Assembly (NCBI GenBank): GCA_017516485.1
Contig: JAFXCH010000015.1
Location: 1-64,000, forward strand
From: Clostridia bacterium
GTDB lineage: Bacteria > Bacillota > Clostridia > Oscillospirales > Acutalibacteraceae
Direction of reading: 5' to 3'
Length of the DNA: 64,000 nucleotides
This document shows positions 33,066-42,115 of the stretch, in pieces. The stretch's first letter is position 1, and each line of letters begins with the position of its first letter. A program made the translations under genes and the position numbers. The notes under the pieces were generated by a model. The model was not told the origin of the DNA and did no database searches. It worked only from the letters and a program-made list of their open reading frames with translations.

Positions 33066-33770
33066 TTATGTTATGAATTGACATATTAAAACCGGCAAAA
33101 ACACTGCAGGCAGGCTGTTCATAACCTTAATTTTAGTAATACCAATCATATTAAAAGCGATTGCAATAATCAGAAGTGAGCCGACGCAAGTCATATGTGC
33201 AACGGTATAATCGTTCAAAAAGGGAGCAACAACACCTGCAAGAAGGGTTATTCCGCCCTGATAAACAAAAAGAGGTGCAGCACTCAAAAGCACACCGTAG
33301 CCGAGCGTTGAAGCCAACACAATTGATGAAACACCGTCGATAACCGACTTTGTAATAAGAGTACTGTGATCACCGCTGATGCCGCTCTCAAGTGAACCGA
33401 CAACTGCCATTGCACCTACACAGTAAAGCAAAGTTGCCGTAACCAGACCCTGAGCCATATTAGTCTTGCTGTCTGATTTTTTGCTGAGCTTCTTTTCAAC
33501 CTTTGAAGCAAAGTTGTTCATATGCTTATCAAGGTCAACCGCACTGCCGAATATTGTACCCACAGCCATTGAAACAACCGCTATCAGTGCGTTACTACCT
33601 TCCAGACAACCGTCAATGCCTATGTAAAGCACACAAAGACCGAGTGCTTTCATAACTGCATCAGACACCCGCTCAGGCAAACCTTTTTTCAGCAGTAAAC
33701 CGAGTGCGCCGCCTGCAACAACAAGCACAACATTTATATATGAGCCTGTAAGCGAAAGTATTCTTTCCAT
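33066..33770 (-). CDS. DUF554 family integral membrane protein
   Basis: 234 residues with about seven hydrophobic helices. The N-terminal GGALGLLLKKGLPERVSDAV and LCVLYIGIDGCLEG and the later VIDGVSSIVLASTLGYGVLL segments are characteristic of DUF554 (YdfK/YqgA family). A role in transport has been suggested for the family but no substrate is established. The ribosome binding site is GGGGTG. It is monocistronic, between the lipoprotein promoter and the divergent amidase gene. Confidence 0.88.
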   Translation of the reverse strand: MERILSLTGSYINVVLVVAGGALGLLLKKGLPERVSDAVMKALGLCVLYIGIDGCLEGSNALIAVVSMAVGTIFGSAVDLDKHMNNFASKVEKKLSKKSDSKTNMAQGLVTATLLYCVGAMAVVGSLESGISGDHSTLITKSVIDGVSSIVLASTLGYGVLLSAAPLFVYQGGITLLAGVVAPFLNDYTVAHMTCVGSLLIIAIAFNMIGITKIKVMNSLPAVFLPVLICQFIT

Positions 33771-33880
33771 ATATTCACCCCGAAAGAACTAAAAATCCGA
33801 ATTATTATATCACTAATATGTTTCAGGTACAAGCACTAAACACAAAACATCTCATAAGATAAGCACAAGGAGGTTTTGGA

Positions 33881-34435
33881 ATGCTTGTAACCAAAGAATA
33901 CAACAGAAATAACGCACTGCAATATGCACGCCGCTGGGCACTTGACCGCAACCCGTTATTTTTCAGTTTCAACGGAATCGGCGGCGACTGCACAAATTTT
34001 GTTACGCAGTGCATTTTTGCAGGCGGATGTGTAATGAACTACACACCGACTTACGGATGGTATTATATCTCATCAAACGACAGGACACCTTCGTGGAGCG
34101 GAGTCACATTCTTCTATGATTTTATAACAAACAATAAAGAGCAAGGACCTTTCGCGCATGAGGCAGCCCGTGAAGAAATGGAACCGGGCGATGTGATACA
34201 GCTCGGCAATGAGGAAGGCAGATATTACCATACAATTATAATAACCGATATAAAAGATGACGGCGAAATACTTATAGCCGCTCACTCAGACGATTACCTT
34301 GACAGACCGCTCAGTGATTACAATTACACATATATAAGATACCTTCATATTGACGGCATACGTTTTGAATCGCAGATACGCGACGCTTGCTTCCGCACAC
34401 TTATTGAGGGTGGAATTGAACCGCTTGAAGAATAA
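33881..34435 (+). CDS. Putative amidase-domain protein (Amidase_6)
   Basis: 184 residues starting YNRNNALQYARRWALDRNP, the typical entry to the putative amidase domain found in Clostridia and Bacillus. The catalytic Cys lies in GIGGDCTNFVTQCIFAGG and the His in GRYYHTIIITDIKDDG, the arrangement of a CHAP/NlpC-like papain fold. No signal peptide is seen, so it is either cytoplasmic or exported by another route; related proteins are linked to spores or cell walls. Strong AGGAGG ribosome binding site. Confidence 0.85.
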   Translation: MLVTKEYNRNNALQYARRWALDRNPLFFSFNGIGGDCTNFVTQCIFAGGCVMNYTPTYGWYYISSNDRTPSWSGVTFFYDFITNNKEQGPFAHEAAREEMEPGDVIQLGNEEGRYYHTIIITDIKDDGEILIAAHSDDYLDRPLSDYNYTYIRYLHIDGIRFESQIRDACFRTLIEGGIEPLEE

Positions 34436-34531
34436 ATTTTTTGTTAAAGACCTTGCAAAAAACAAACAGATAATATAGAATAAATAAAATTATATAATTT
34501 TAGGCAGCAACTGCTGCCGTTACATAAGGGT

Positions 34532-35035
34532 TTATAATCCCAGCTTTACTTCAAGCTCAATAAGCTCGGTAAGGTATTCGCTTGTTTTTCTCAGGTGAGC
34601 AGCAGTCTGCTCATCACGAATCAGATATTTACCGGCTCTTCTGACAGCACGTACAAAACGGCGGTCAAGCTTTGCTTTATGGGCACATAAAGGGCAGGAT
34701 GCAGTTGCTCGCGGGTCATAAATCACGCGGATACGCTCTGCACCATTCTCATAGACAACAAGAGGAAAAAGCGGATATATCCTGCAGGCAAGCGGTCTTG
34801 CTTCACGCTCACAGGTACCGTTACATTTGACTGTGGGTATTTCACCGTCAATCACTTCAAAGCCCTCAAGCGTTTCAAAAATCTCTTTTTCACAAGGGAA
34901 AAGCTCCATACTGTCGCCGAGTGCATCACTGCAACAGTACGCATCGCAAACACTTCCGCAGTCGTTTCTGCCAAGCGGTGTTGTATTTTCCAGCAAGGCA
35001 TACGCTTCTCTGAGCGATTTATTTTTGATATCCAT
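34532..35035 (-). CDS. Cysteine-cluster protein (YkgJ-like)
   Basis: The ATG at 35035 follows TTGGAG at nine bases; the longer frame uses that region as codons. 167 residues. Cysteines occur in NDCGSVCDAYCCSDALGD, FPCEKEIF, KCNGTCEREARPLACRIYPL and SCPLCAHKAKLD, a pattern like the metal-binding C-x2-C cluster of the YkgJ family. It probably binds Zn or an Fe-S cluster; the function of the family is unknown. It is divergent from the gene at 35125 with a shared upstream region. Confidence 0.75.
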   Translation of the reverse strand: MDIKNKSLREAYALLENTTPLGRNDCGSVCDAYCCSDALGDSMELFPCEKEIFETLEGFEVIDGEIPTVKCNGTCEREARPLACRIYPLFPLVVYENGAERIRVIYDPRATASCPLCAHKAKLDRRFVRAVRRAGKYLIRDEQTAAHLRKTSEYLTELIELEVKLGL

Positions 35036-35068
35036 AAGATTAAACTCCAATCAATTGTTTTAAGTAGA

Positions 35069-35086
35069 TTTTAAATACGTTTAAAA
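35069..35086. promoter_or_regulatory. Candidate operator palindrome between divergent genes
   Basis: TTTTAAATACGTTTAAAA has perfect 7-base arms around TACG and lies between the cysteine-cluster gene (-) and the mannosidase operon (+), where it overlaps likely promoter elements. The binding protein is unknown. Confidence 0.45.
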
Positions 35087-35124
35087 TAAAAGTCAATACA
35101 CAAAATCCTTTCAAGGAGGACAAG

Positions 35125-36906
35125 ATGAAAACTATCAAGCTTCACACCACACTCAACAGATTCTGCACATTCTACTCAAAAAACGATGCTGCAGTACCTG
35201 CCGAGCTTTTTTCGGCAGAATCGGTAAAACCTGACCTTTCATCCGTCAGGATTCCCCTGCCCTCACGCAAGAAGGACTACACTTGCCATGCAATCAATGA
35301 AGACGGCACAATGTGGCTTGGTTCAAACGGCGGTGTAACACGCTGGCGTCCTTCAGAGGAAGACGACGAGGATAAGGTTATGCACTTCACAGCTAACCGT
35401 TATCTTTACGACAACAATGTTCTTTCAATAATCAGTGACGGTGACAAGGGCTGCTGGGTACAGACCGATACAGGCGTTGTACATATAGAAATGAAACCTC
35501 TCTCAACAAGAGAAAAAGCTGAAATGCTTCTTAAGGAGTCAATCGACATTGTCAACAGACGCGGTATGATGAGCCAGAAAGATCTTGAAATCGGTCGAGA
35601 CTTCAGTTCAAAAGTTCCCTATGGCCACTGCGATAATGACGGCGGCTTCACATCATGGTTCTCTGTAGGTATGCTTTTCCGCTACGCAACACTCAAAAGA
35701 GAGCTTGGTGCCGACGCACCCGAAACAATTGCAGCAAAAGAGTTTGCAATACGCACCTGCGAAACCTGCCTTCTTTTTATGTACCTTTCAAAGAGAGGTA
35801 ACGGCTTCCCCTCAAGAAGCTATATGATGCACGACGAACCTATCCCCGATGACGGCCTTTTCTACCGCATCAGCGGCGACAAGGCAACCTGTGTTGAAAC
35901 ATCGTTCTCAAAGAAAAAAGGCATTGCAAACCTTGAGATAGACGCAAGTGCTCCCATTCCCGAAAGACTCCGCCGTTGCTTTACCGAACACGGCTACACT
36001 GAAGAGGGTATGATTTACAAAGGCGACACAAGCAGTGACGAAGTAACTGCACATTTCCTGCAGATGCTCTTTGCACACATGTTCCTTGCAGATGTTGACC
36101 CCGAGCTTGACGAGCTTATCAAGCAGACTGCAACCGCACTTATGACACACATTGTCGAAGGCGGCTATCAGCTCACGGAATGTGACGGAAAGTCAACAAC
36201 ATGGGCAAAGTGGAACCTTGAATACTTCAACACATTTATGGGTTGGACAGATGCCTGCCTTAACTCTGCAGAGCTGCTCGCTTACCTCAAGGTTACCGAG
36301 TATATTACAGGCGACAGCAAATGGACTGATGAATACAACAAGCTCATTGAAATGGGCTATGCTGACCTCACACTCAAGCACTATGACAGAGCTTTCCAGA
36401 CATCACTTTTTGAGGGCAACGATATTGCTGCAGAGCTTATGTATGGTGATAATATGCTCGCAGTATCCTCTTTCTGGATGCTTTCAATTCTTGAAAAAGA
36501 TGAAAAACTTCTTGATATCTACACACGTGCATTCAACACATGGAGAGGTACTGTCTGCCGTGAAAACACACCCGGATACGAGTACCCCTTTGCACTCAGC
36601 GTAGGCACAGAAGGTATTGACCTTGAGAAGAACGCCAAATGGTTTGAGCGCTTCAACGTCAGCAGACTTGCTGCAGGCGTCAGCATGGACACACGCTTTG
36701 ACATTGCTAAGAAACACCGCTGGTGCTACGACTATATCGAAACATCGGCAAAGCTTCAGCCCGATGAGCACTTTATTGCAAAATTCGACCGTAACCCGTG
36801 GGAATTCAAAGACGAGGACTCCGGCGGAATTTACGTTGTTGAAAGCTGCTATGTATACACATTCGGCTACTGGATCGGTATGTATTACGGATTTATTGAG
36901 GAATAA
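35125..36906 (+). CDS. Uncharacterised propeller-repeat plus helical-barrel protein linked to GH38
   Basis: 593 residues, no signal peptide. Two propeller-like repeats of the two-component-regulator sensor type are visible (GTMWLGSNGGVTRW at 61-74 and GCWVQTDTGVVHIE at 109-122). The remaining 460 residues have alternating helices with buried aromatic residues (FNTFMGWTDACLNSAELLAY, YDRAFQTSLFEGN), resembling an (alpha/alpha)6 barrel of glycosidases or lyases. The family is not recognised by name. It is separated by 15 bases from the GH38 mannosidase gene and so is probably co-transcribed and acts on the same mannosides. Confidence 0.75.
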   Translation: MKTIKLHTTLNRFCTFYSKNDAAVPAELFSAESVKPDLSSVRIPLPSRKKDYTCHAINEDGTMWLGSNGGVTRWRPSEEDDEDKVMHFTANRYLYDNNVLSIISDGDKGCWVQTDTGVVHIEMKPLSTREKAEMLLKESIDIVNRRGMMSQKDLEIGRDFSSKVPYGHCDNDGGFTSWFSVGMLFRYATLKRELGADAPETIAAKEFAIRTCETCLLFMYLSKRGNGFPSRSYMMHDEPIPDDGLFYRISGDKATCVETSFSKKKGIANLEIDASAPIPERLRRCFTEHGYTEEGMIYKGDTSSDEVTAHFLQMLFAHMFLADVDPELDELIKQTATALMTHIVEGGYQLTECDGKSTTWAKWNLEYFNTFMGWTDACLNSAELLAYLKVTEYITGDSKWTDEYNKLIEMGYADLTLKHYDRAFQTSLFEGNDIAAELMYGDNMLAVSSFWMLSILEKDEKLLDIYTRAFNTWRGTVCRENTPGYEYPFALSVGTEGIDLEKNAKWFERFNVSRLAAGVSMDTRFDIAKKHRWCYDYIETSAKLQPDEHFIAKFDRNPWEFKDEDSGGIYVVESCYVYTFGYWIGMYYGFIEE

Positions 36907-36921
36907 GAGAGGAGAAACAAA

Positions 36922-39399
36922 ATGGCAAAAGTACATCTTATCGGCAACGCTCATCTTGACCCTATCTGGCTGTGGCGCTGGCAGGAAGGCTGCAACGAGG
37001 TAATGCAGACATTCCGCTCAGCACTCGACAGACTTAACGAATACGACGATTTTGTTTTCACCTGTTCCTCTGCCGCATACTACCGCTGGGTTGAAGAAAT
37101 CGACCCCGATATGTTCAAAGAGATTCAGCAGAGAGTTGAAGAAGGTCGCTGGTGCATAGTCAACGGCTGGTGGGTACAGCCCGACTGCAATATGCCAAGC
37201 GGTGAAAGCTTTGCAAGGCAGGCTCTCTACAGCCAGCTCTACTACTACGAAAAATTCGGCAAAATCTGCAAAACAGGTTACAACGTTGACTCCTTCGGTC
37301 ACAATGCTATGATGCCCCAGCTTCTTCGTCAGGGCGGTATGTGTGCATACGTTATGATGCGTCCCGGCCAACACGAAAACGCTGAAATTCCGCAGAATGC
37401 TTTCTGGTGGGAAAGCCCCGACGGCTCAAGATTACTCACCTACCACATTCCCGAGGGCTACGGCCACAGCGGCCCCGAACACCTCAAAGAGAAAATCAAG
37501 GAATACGCAGAGCGTTCGGATAATTCCGGCCACGGTATGATGCTCTTCTACGGTATCGGCAACCACGGCGGCGGACCTTCCAGAGGCGATATTGAATACC
37601 TTATGGAAGAAATGAAGAAGGAAGAATTCTGCGAGCTTGAATTCTCCAATCCCGACGATTACTTCCGTGAGATGCTCATCACTCCGCTCGATATTCCTGT
37701 ATGGACTGACGACCTTCAGCACCACGCAAGCGGCTGCTACTCAGCAACCTCACTTGCAAAGCAGCTCAACAGAAAGTGCGAAAATCAACTTGCAGCAGCA
37801 GAAAAGTTCAATACAATTGCTTCAAAGGTTGCAGGTGCAACACCCGCAACAAAGCAGTTTGCAGAAGCATGGAGAAACGTATGCTTCAATCAGTTCCACG
37901 ATATTCTCTGCGGCTGTTCAATTATGGAAGCTTATGAAGACGTAAAAGAGAGCAGCGGCTACGCACTTGACGTTGCATCAAAGATTTACAATACTGCTCT
38001 CATCAAGATTGCAAGACAGATTGACACGTGGGTTGAAGGTGTATCCGACCCTGTATGTACAGAGGTACGCAACCTCGGTGCAAGACGTGATTTCCCGAGA
38101 CCTATAGTTGTGTTCAATCCCCTTTCATTCGATATCGATATGCCCGTACGCGTTTACCATCCAAGCGAAAAGGTAACAGACAGCGACGGTAACAACGTGC
38201 TCTTCCAGAATATCCGCTCATCACGCTCTAACGACAGCCACCTTGACACACTGTTTATGGCTAAGGTTCCGGCTATGGGCTACGCTACATACTGGCTCAG
38301 CTTCGAGGCAGAGACACCCGAGCAGAAGAGTGCTCTCACCTGCGGTCAGTCTGATAAAGTTTTCTATATGGAAAACGAACTTATCAGAGTTGAGTTCACA
38401 GAAGAAGCAGGCGGTATTTCAAAGCTTGTTGACAAAGTAAGCGGTATCAACTATGCAGAAAACTCATTTCTTGCAATGCCTATGGTTATTGACGACCACG
38501 AAACAGATACATGGGCTCACAACGTATTCAAGTTTAACAAGATAAAGGGTCTTATGGATGTAAAATCCATCGAGCTTGTTGAGCAGGGTCCGCTTCGTGC
38601 AAGCGTCAGAATCAAGTACACATTCAACACCTCAACACTCACTCAGGAATTCTGCCTGACAGAAGGCAAAAAAGTTATCAGAGTAAAGTGCAAGGCTAAC
38701 TGGAGCGAGCAGTTTACAATGCTCAAGATTCCCTTCAACATCGGCGGTACAGACGCAATTTCTACCTACGAAATCCCCTGCGGCTACATCAAGCGTCCCT
38801 GCAACGGTGAAGAAGAACCGACTCAGCAGTGGGCTGACATTACATCAACAATAGGTGGTAAGCGTGCAGGTATTGCAGTCATAAATGACGGTAAGTACAG
38901 CTACGACTGTCCCGATACAACACTGCGTATGACAGCTATCAGAAACGTTATTTTTGCTGACCACTACTCACACAGACCTGCTGCAGACTTCAACTTTACA
39001 GACGAAGGTATGCAGAGATTTGAGTATGCAATATTCCCGCACGAGGGTGAGGTTGAAAACACAGAAATTATGAAGCTTGCCGCTAAATTCAACTGCAGAC
39101 CCGTTACGGTAGCAGAAAGCTACCACAAAGGAAGCGGCAGACCGCAGAAAGACAGCTTCCTTGAAATCACTGCAGACAATATTATTGCAACAGCATTCAA
39201 ATTCTGTGAGGACGGCTCCGGTGACGCCATCATCAGATGCTTTGAAACTCAGGGCAAGAAGACACGCACATACATTATGTGTGATATGCTTGATGCAGCA
39301 TTCAAGGTTGACTTCCTGCCGCACGAGATAAAGACTTTCCGTATTGATGCTCAAGGCAAAGTTGACGAGGTCAACTTCCTTGAAGGCATCGTAAAATAA
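36922..39399 (+). CDS. Alpha-mannosidase (GH38)
   Basis: 825 residues, cytoplasmic. Zinc ligands His11 and Asp13 lie in IGNAHLDPIWLWRW, and the catalytic nucleophile is Asp123 in NVDSFGHNAMMPQLLRQGG; the later FNQFHDILCGCSIMEAYED segment supplies another metal His. The C-terminal half is the family's beta-sandwich region. It releases alpha-linked mannose from imported N-glycan or mannan fragments with retention of configuration. It follows the uncharacterised propeller/barrel gene, with AGAGGAG as ribosome binding site. A second, different GH38 is encoded at 53438. Confidence 0.93.
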   Translation: MAKVHLIGNAHLDPIWLWRWQEGCNEVMQTFRSALDRLNEYDDFVFTCSSAAYYRWVEEIDPDMFKEIQQRVEEGRWCIVNGWWVQPDCNMPSGESFARQALYSQLYYYEKFGKICKTGYNVDSFGHNAMMPQLLRQGGMCAYVMMRPGQHENAEIPQNAFWWESPDGSRLLTYHIPEGYGHSGPEHLKEKIKEYAERSDNSGHGMMLFYGIGNHGGGPSRGDIEYLMEEMKKEEFCELEFSNPDDYFREMLITPLDIPVWTDDLQHHASGCYSATSLAKQLNRKCENQLAAAEKFNTIASKVAGATPATKQFAEAWRNVCFNQFHDILCGCSIMEAYEDVKESSGYALDVASKIYNTALIKIARQIDTWVEGVSDPVCTEVRNLGARRDFPRPIVVFNPLSFDIDMPVRVYHPSEKVTDSDGNNVLFQNIRSSRSNDSHLDTLFMAKVPAMGYATYWLSFEAETPEQKSALTCGQSDKVFYMENELIRVEFTEEAGGISKLVDKVSGINYAENSFLAMPMVIDDHETDTWAHNVFKFNKIKGLMDVKSIELVEQGPLRASVRIKYTFNTSTLTQEFCLTEGKKVIRVKCKANWSEQFTMLKIPFNIGGTDAISTYEIPCGYIKRPCNGEEEPTQQWADITSTIGGKRAGIAVINDGKYSYDCPDTTLRMTAIRNVIFADHYSHRPAADFNFTDEGMQRFEYAIFPHEGEVENTEIMKLAAKFNCRPVTVAESYHKGSGRPQKDSFLEITADNIIATAFKFCEDGSGDAIIRCFETQGKKTRTYIMCDMLDAAFKVDFLPHEIKTFRIDAQGKVDEVNFLEGIVK

Positions 39400-39408
39400 A
39401 AATCTTTG

Positions 39409-39443
39409 AGAGTTGACTAATCCTTAACCGGATAGTCAACTCT
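39409..39443 (+). repeat. Inverted repeat between GH38 and nnr
   Basis: Perfect 11-base arms 39409-39419 and 39433-39443 (AGAGTTGACTA / TAGTCAACTCT) with a possible inner ATCC/GGAT helix. No T-run follows, so it may be a weak terminator, a processing site or a protein-binding site. Confidence 0.5.
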
Positions 39444-39462
39444 ATTAACAAGAGGAAAAAGT

Positions 39463-40974
39463 ATGAAAATTTACACTTCCGCTCAGATGAAACAGATTGA
39501 GGCTAACGCCAACGAAAAAGGCTATGCCTATATTGATATGATGTATAGTGCCGGTGTCGCCTGTGCAAACCTTACCGAAAAAACATACCTTACACTTAAC
39601 GAAAAGGTTACCGTTATATGCGGAAAAGGTAAAAACGGAGGTGACGGTTTTGTAGCTGCAGAGCATCTGCGTTCAAAAGGCTATAATATCAATGTTATTT
39701 TAGCCTGCGGTCAGCCTGTTGCAGACGATGCTGTTACAATGTACGGCAGAATGAACGGTATACCTGTCACTGATTGGCTTACAGAAAAGGAAAAAGCCTG
39801 TGAAATTATCAAAAATGCTGATGTTATAATTGACAGCGTGTTCGGTTTTGGCTTTAAAGACAAAGCAGATGACAGCACAGCCGAAATTTTTGCCGCGGTA
39901 AACAATTCCAAAGCAAAAGTAATTGCAATAGACCTGCCCAGCGGTGCAGAATGCGACACGGGTGCAGTAAACGGCGAATGTATAAAAGCTGACCTGACTG
40001 TTGCAATCAGCTGCCGTAAGCCTGCGCACATACTCAAACCTGCTTGTTCCTTCTGCGGCAAGATAAAAACTGTTGATATAGGTCTTGACGAATCATCGGT
40101 TAAGGAAGAATTTTTTGTACTGCCTAAAAATTTCAGACCTGAATTTGAGAAACGCAATCCTCTCTCAAACAAAGGTGATTACGGCAAGGTACTCAGTGTT
40201 TGCGGCAGTAAAAAGTATCCGGGTGCGGCATTTTTCGCAGCCTCGGGTGCGGTCAGAATCGGTGCAGGACTTGTAACATGTGCTTTTCCCGATGCCGCTT
40301 ACCCTGCAATAGCACCAAAGCTCAACGAACCGATTATGATGTCTCTCCCCTGCTGTGAGGAAGGTTTTCTTGCAAGAGGTGCTCTTGAAGCACTCATTCC
40401 TGCCGCAGAAAAATCCGACTGTATGCTTGTAGGCTGCGGTCTCGGCAACACACTGGGCACTACAAGCGTTGTCGAAGAATTACTCAAAGAAACCTCCTGC
40501 CCGACAGTTATTGATGCCGACGGCATAAATATCATATCCGCGAATATAAATATGCTGGAAGCAGTCAGAGGAAGATCGGTTATCACGCCTCATCCCGGAG
40601 AGATGGCAAGGCTGTTGAGACTTACTGTAGAGCAGGTGCAAGCAAACCGTATTCTGCTTGCCAAAGCTGTTGCAAAACAGTTTGGCATAGTTGTCGTACT
40701 CAAAGGTGCAAATACAGTTGTATCCGACGGCGAAAAGGTTTATGTAAACCGCACAGGCAACGCAGGTATGGCACGAGGCGGCAGCGGTGACCTGCTTGCA
40801 GGTATTATTGCAGGTCTTGTCGCACAGAGCTATCCGCTTATGCAGGCGGCAATGCTCGGCACTTTCATTCACGGTGCCTGTGGTGATGTTGCGGCAAAAA
40901 CAATTTCCGAAGCGGGTATGACCCCTACTGATATGATTGAAATTTTACCGAGGCTGCTTTCAAACTACGAATAA
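39463..40974 (+). CDS. nnr: Bifunctional NAD(P)H-hydrate epimerase / ADP-dependent dehydratase
   Basis: 503 residues, the usual length of the fused enzyme. The N-terminal YjeF_N epimerase domain (1-210) has VTVICGKGKNGGDGFVAAEHL, VIDSVFGFGF and AIDLPSGAECDTG. The C-terminal carbohydrate-kinase-like dehydratase domain (220-503) has the nucleotide loop TGNAGMARGGSGDLLAGIIA with the catalytic Asp, and VITPHPGEMARLL. Together the domains repair hydrated NADH and NADPH. The next gene starts 18 bases downstream with a TTG codon. Confidence 0.93.
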   Translation: MKIYTSAQMKQIEANANEKGYAYIDMMYSAGVACANLTEKTYLTLNEKVTVICGKGKNGGDGFVAAEHLRSKGYNINVILACGQPVADDAVTMYGRMNGIPVTDWLTEKEKACEIIKNADVIIDSVFGFGFKDKADDSTAEIFAAVNNSKAKVIAIDLPSGAECDTGAVNGECIKADLTVAISCRKPAHILKPACSFCGKIKTVDIGLDESSVKEEFFVLPKNFRPEFEKRNPLSNKGDYGKVLSVCGSKKYPGAAFFAASGAVRIGAGLVTCAFPDAAYPAIAPKLNEPIMMSLPCCEEGFLARGALEALIPAAEKSDCMLVGCGLGNTLGTTSVVEELLKETSCPTVIDADGINIISANINMLEAVRGRSVITPHPGEMARLLRLTVEQVQANRILLAKAVAKQFGIVVVLKGANTVVSDGEKVYVNRTGNAGMARGGSGDLLAGIIAGLVAQSYPLMQAAMLGTFIHGACGDVAAKTISEAGMTPTDMIEILPRLLSNYE

Positions 40975-40992
40975 TGAAAGGTTGAAAGCAGC

Positions 40993-41481
40993 TTGAAAAA
41001 ACTTATTGCATTATCGGCTTTAATTCCCGTTATTATGCTCTGCTCATGCAGTGCAGCAAACAAGCCTGCCGAGATATGCGTAAACCGCGTTTTTAACGCA
41101 AAAGCAGACATACAATTTAACGAAACAGCGTATACAGCCGATTTCACTTGTGAGGAAAACGGCTGCAGCGCTGTTTTTTCTTCTCCTGAAGAAATCTGCG
41201 GTATGACCGTTTCAACCGACGGAGATAATTTTACCAGCTCGCTCGACGGACTTGAATTCACCTCAGGCGAAACAACTCATCAGACTCAGATTCTGGGTGC
41301 GATATACGCCGCTATTGTCACGCTTCCCGTAAGTGCAACCGAAAACGAGCAAACTTACATACTGGAAGGTGTATCAAAATACGGTAATTATATAATGTAT
41401 TTAAATAAAGAGAGCTGCACACCGACATTTATTGAGTATGAAGATAAAGATATCACTGTCAAATTCAAGAATATTACATAG
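40993..41481 (+). CDS. Small lipoprotein of unknown function
   Basis: 162 residues from a TTG start (AAAGG about 11 bases upstream; no ATG in a suitable place). The leader LKKLIALSALIPVIMLCSCS contains a lipobox LCSC, so it is exported and lipidated. The mature part is a beta-rich domain of about 140 residues (TAYTADFTCEENGCSAVFSS). It lies between nnr and mazF, the same relative place as the ydcC-type lipoprotein gene in the Bacillus acpS/alr/ndoA region, though sequence similarity to YdcC is not evident by eye. Confidence 0.7.
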   Translation: MKKLIALSALIPVIMLCSCSAANKPAEICVNRVFNAKADIQFNETAYTADFTCEENGCSAVFSSPEEICGMTVSTDGDNFTSSLDGLEFTSGETTHQTQILGAIYAAIVTLPVSATENEQTYILEGVSKYGNYIMYLNKESCTPTFIEYEDKDITVKFKNIT

Positions 41482-41591
41482 TATGTTTTAGTAAAAAAAT
41501 CAGCTCCCCGATGATTAAGTACACCGCTTGACGGCAAAAATAGTTACACAGGCGGTATCACCGCAGATACAAATCGGAGAGTGAGTTTTTT

Positions 41592-41954
41592 ATGAATGTA
41601 AAACGTGGAGAAATATACTACGCTGACCTGAGTCCCGTTGTAGGCTCGGAGCAAGGCGGAATTCGCCCCGTACTTATTGTGCAGAATGACGTTGGCAATA
41701 AATACAGCCCGACAGTTATTGCAGCCGCAATAACAAGCCAGAAATATAAAACAGGCCTGCCGACACACATCAAAGTAAATGCAGACGGTTGCGGTCTTGC
41801 AAAAGATTCTATTGTACTGCTTGAGCAGGTAAGAACTATAGACAAAAGGCGTCTTAAAGAAAAAATGGGTAACCTTGACGCAGTAGATATGAGCAGAATA
41901 AACAAGGCTCTCAGCGTCAGTTTCGGACTGGACAGCAGTGTTGCAAGTATATAA
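41592..41954 (+). CDS. mazF: MazF/PemK-type endoribonuclease toxin
   Basis: 120 residues. The chromosomal MazF (EndoA/NdoA) signature is complete: MNVKRGEIYYADLSPVVGSE, RPVLIVQNDVGNKYSPTVI, AAITSQKYKTGLPTHIKV and LEQVRTIDKRRL. It would cleave single-stranded mRNA at a short motif. No antitoxin ORF is present in the 110 bases upstream or in the flanks; in Bacillus the antitoxin gene directly precedes it. The antitoxin must be encoded elsewhere or be absent. A strong terminator follows. Confidence 0.93.
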   Translation: MNVKRGEIYYADLSPVVGSEQGGIRPVLIVQNDVGNKYSPTVIAAAITSQKYKTGLPTHIKVNADGCGLAKDSIVLLEQVRTIDKRRLKEKMGNLDAVDMSRINKALSVSFGLDSSVASI

Positions 41955-41976
41955 CTATACTTTTTAAAAGCATACC

Positions 41977-42013
41977 AAAAGATTGATTTTGCAAAAAAAT
42001 CAATCTTTTTTAA
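41977..42013 (+). terminator. Terminator of mazF
   Basis: Perfect 14-base arms 41977-41990 and 41996-42009 (AAAAGATTGATTTT / AAAATCAATCTTTT), five-base loop, then T-rich sequence. Confidence 0.85.
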
Positions 42014-42031
42014 TATTTTTTCTGTTAGGTA

Positions 42032-42058
42032 TTGAAATTAGTGCAATTTTAGTATAAT
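42032..42058 (+). promoter_or_regulatory. Promoter of glgP
   Basis: TTGAAA (42032-42037) and TATAAT (42053-42058) with a short 15-base spacer. The start codon lies 57 bases further down. Confidence 0.5.
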
Positions 42059-42115
42059 ATGTATACAGATGTCATAAAAGACACCTCTTTTTACCAACTT
42101 TTTTGGAGGTTTTGT

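Noticed and set aside
34501..34520. Small hairpin GGCAGC-AACT-GCTGCC as terminator
   Set aside because: Six base pairs and no T-run on either strand; too weak to call.
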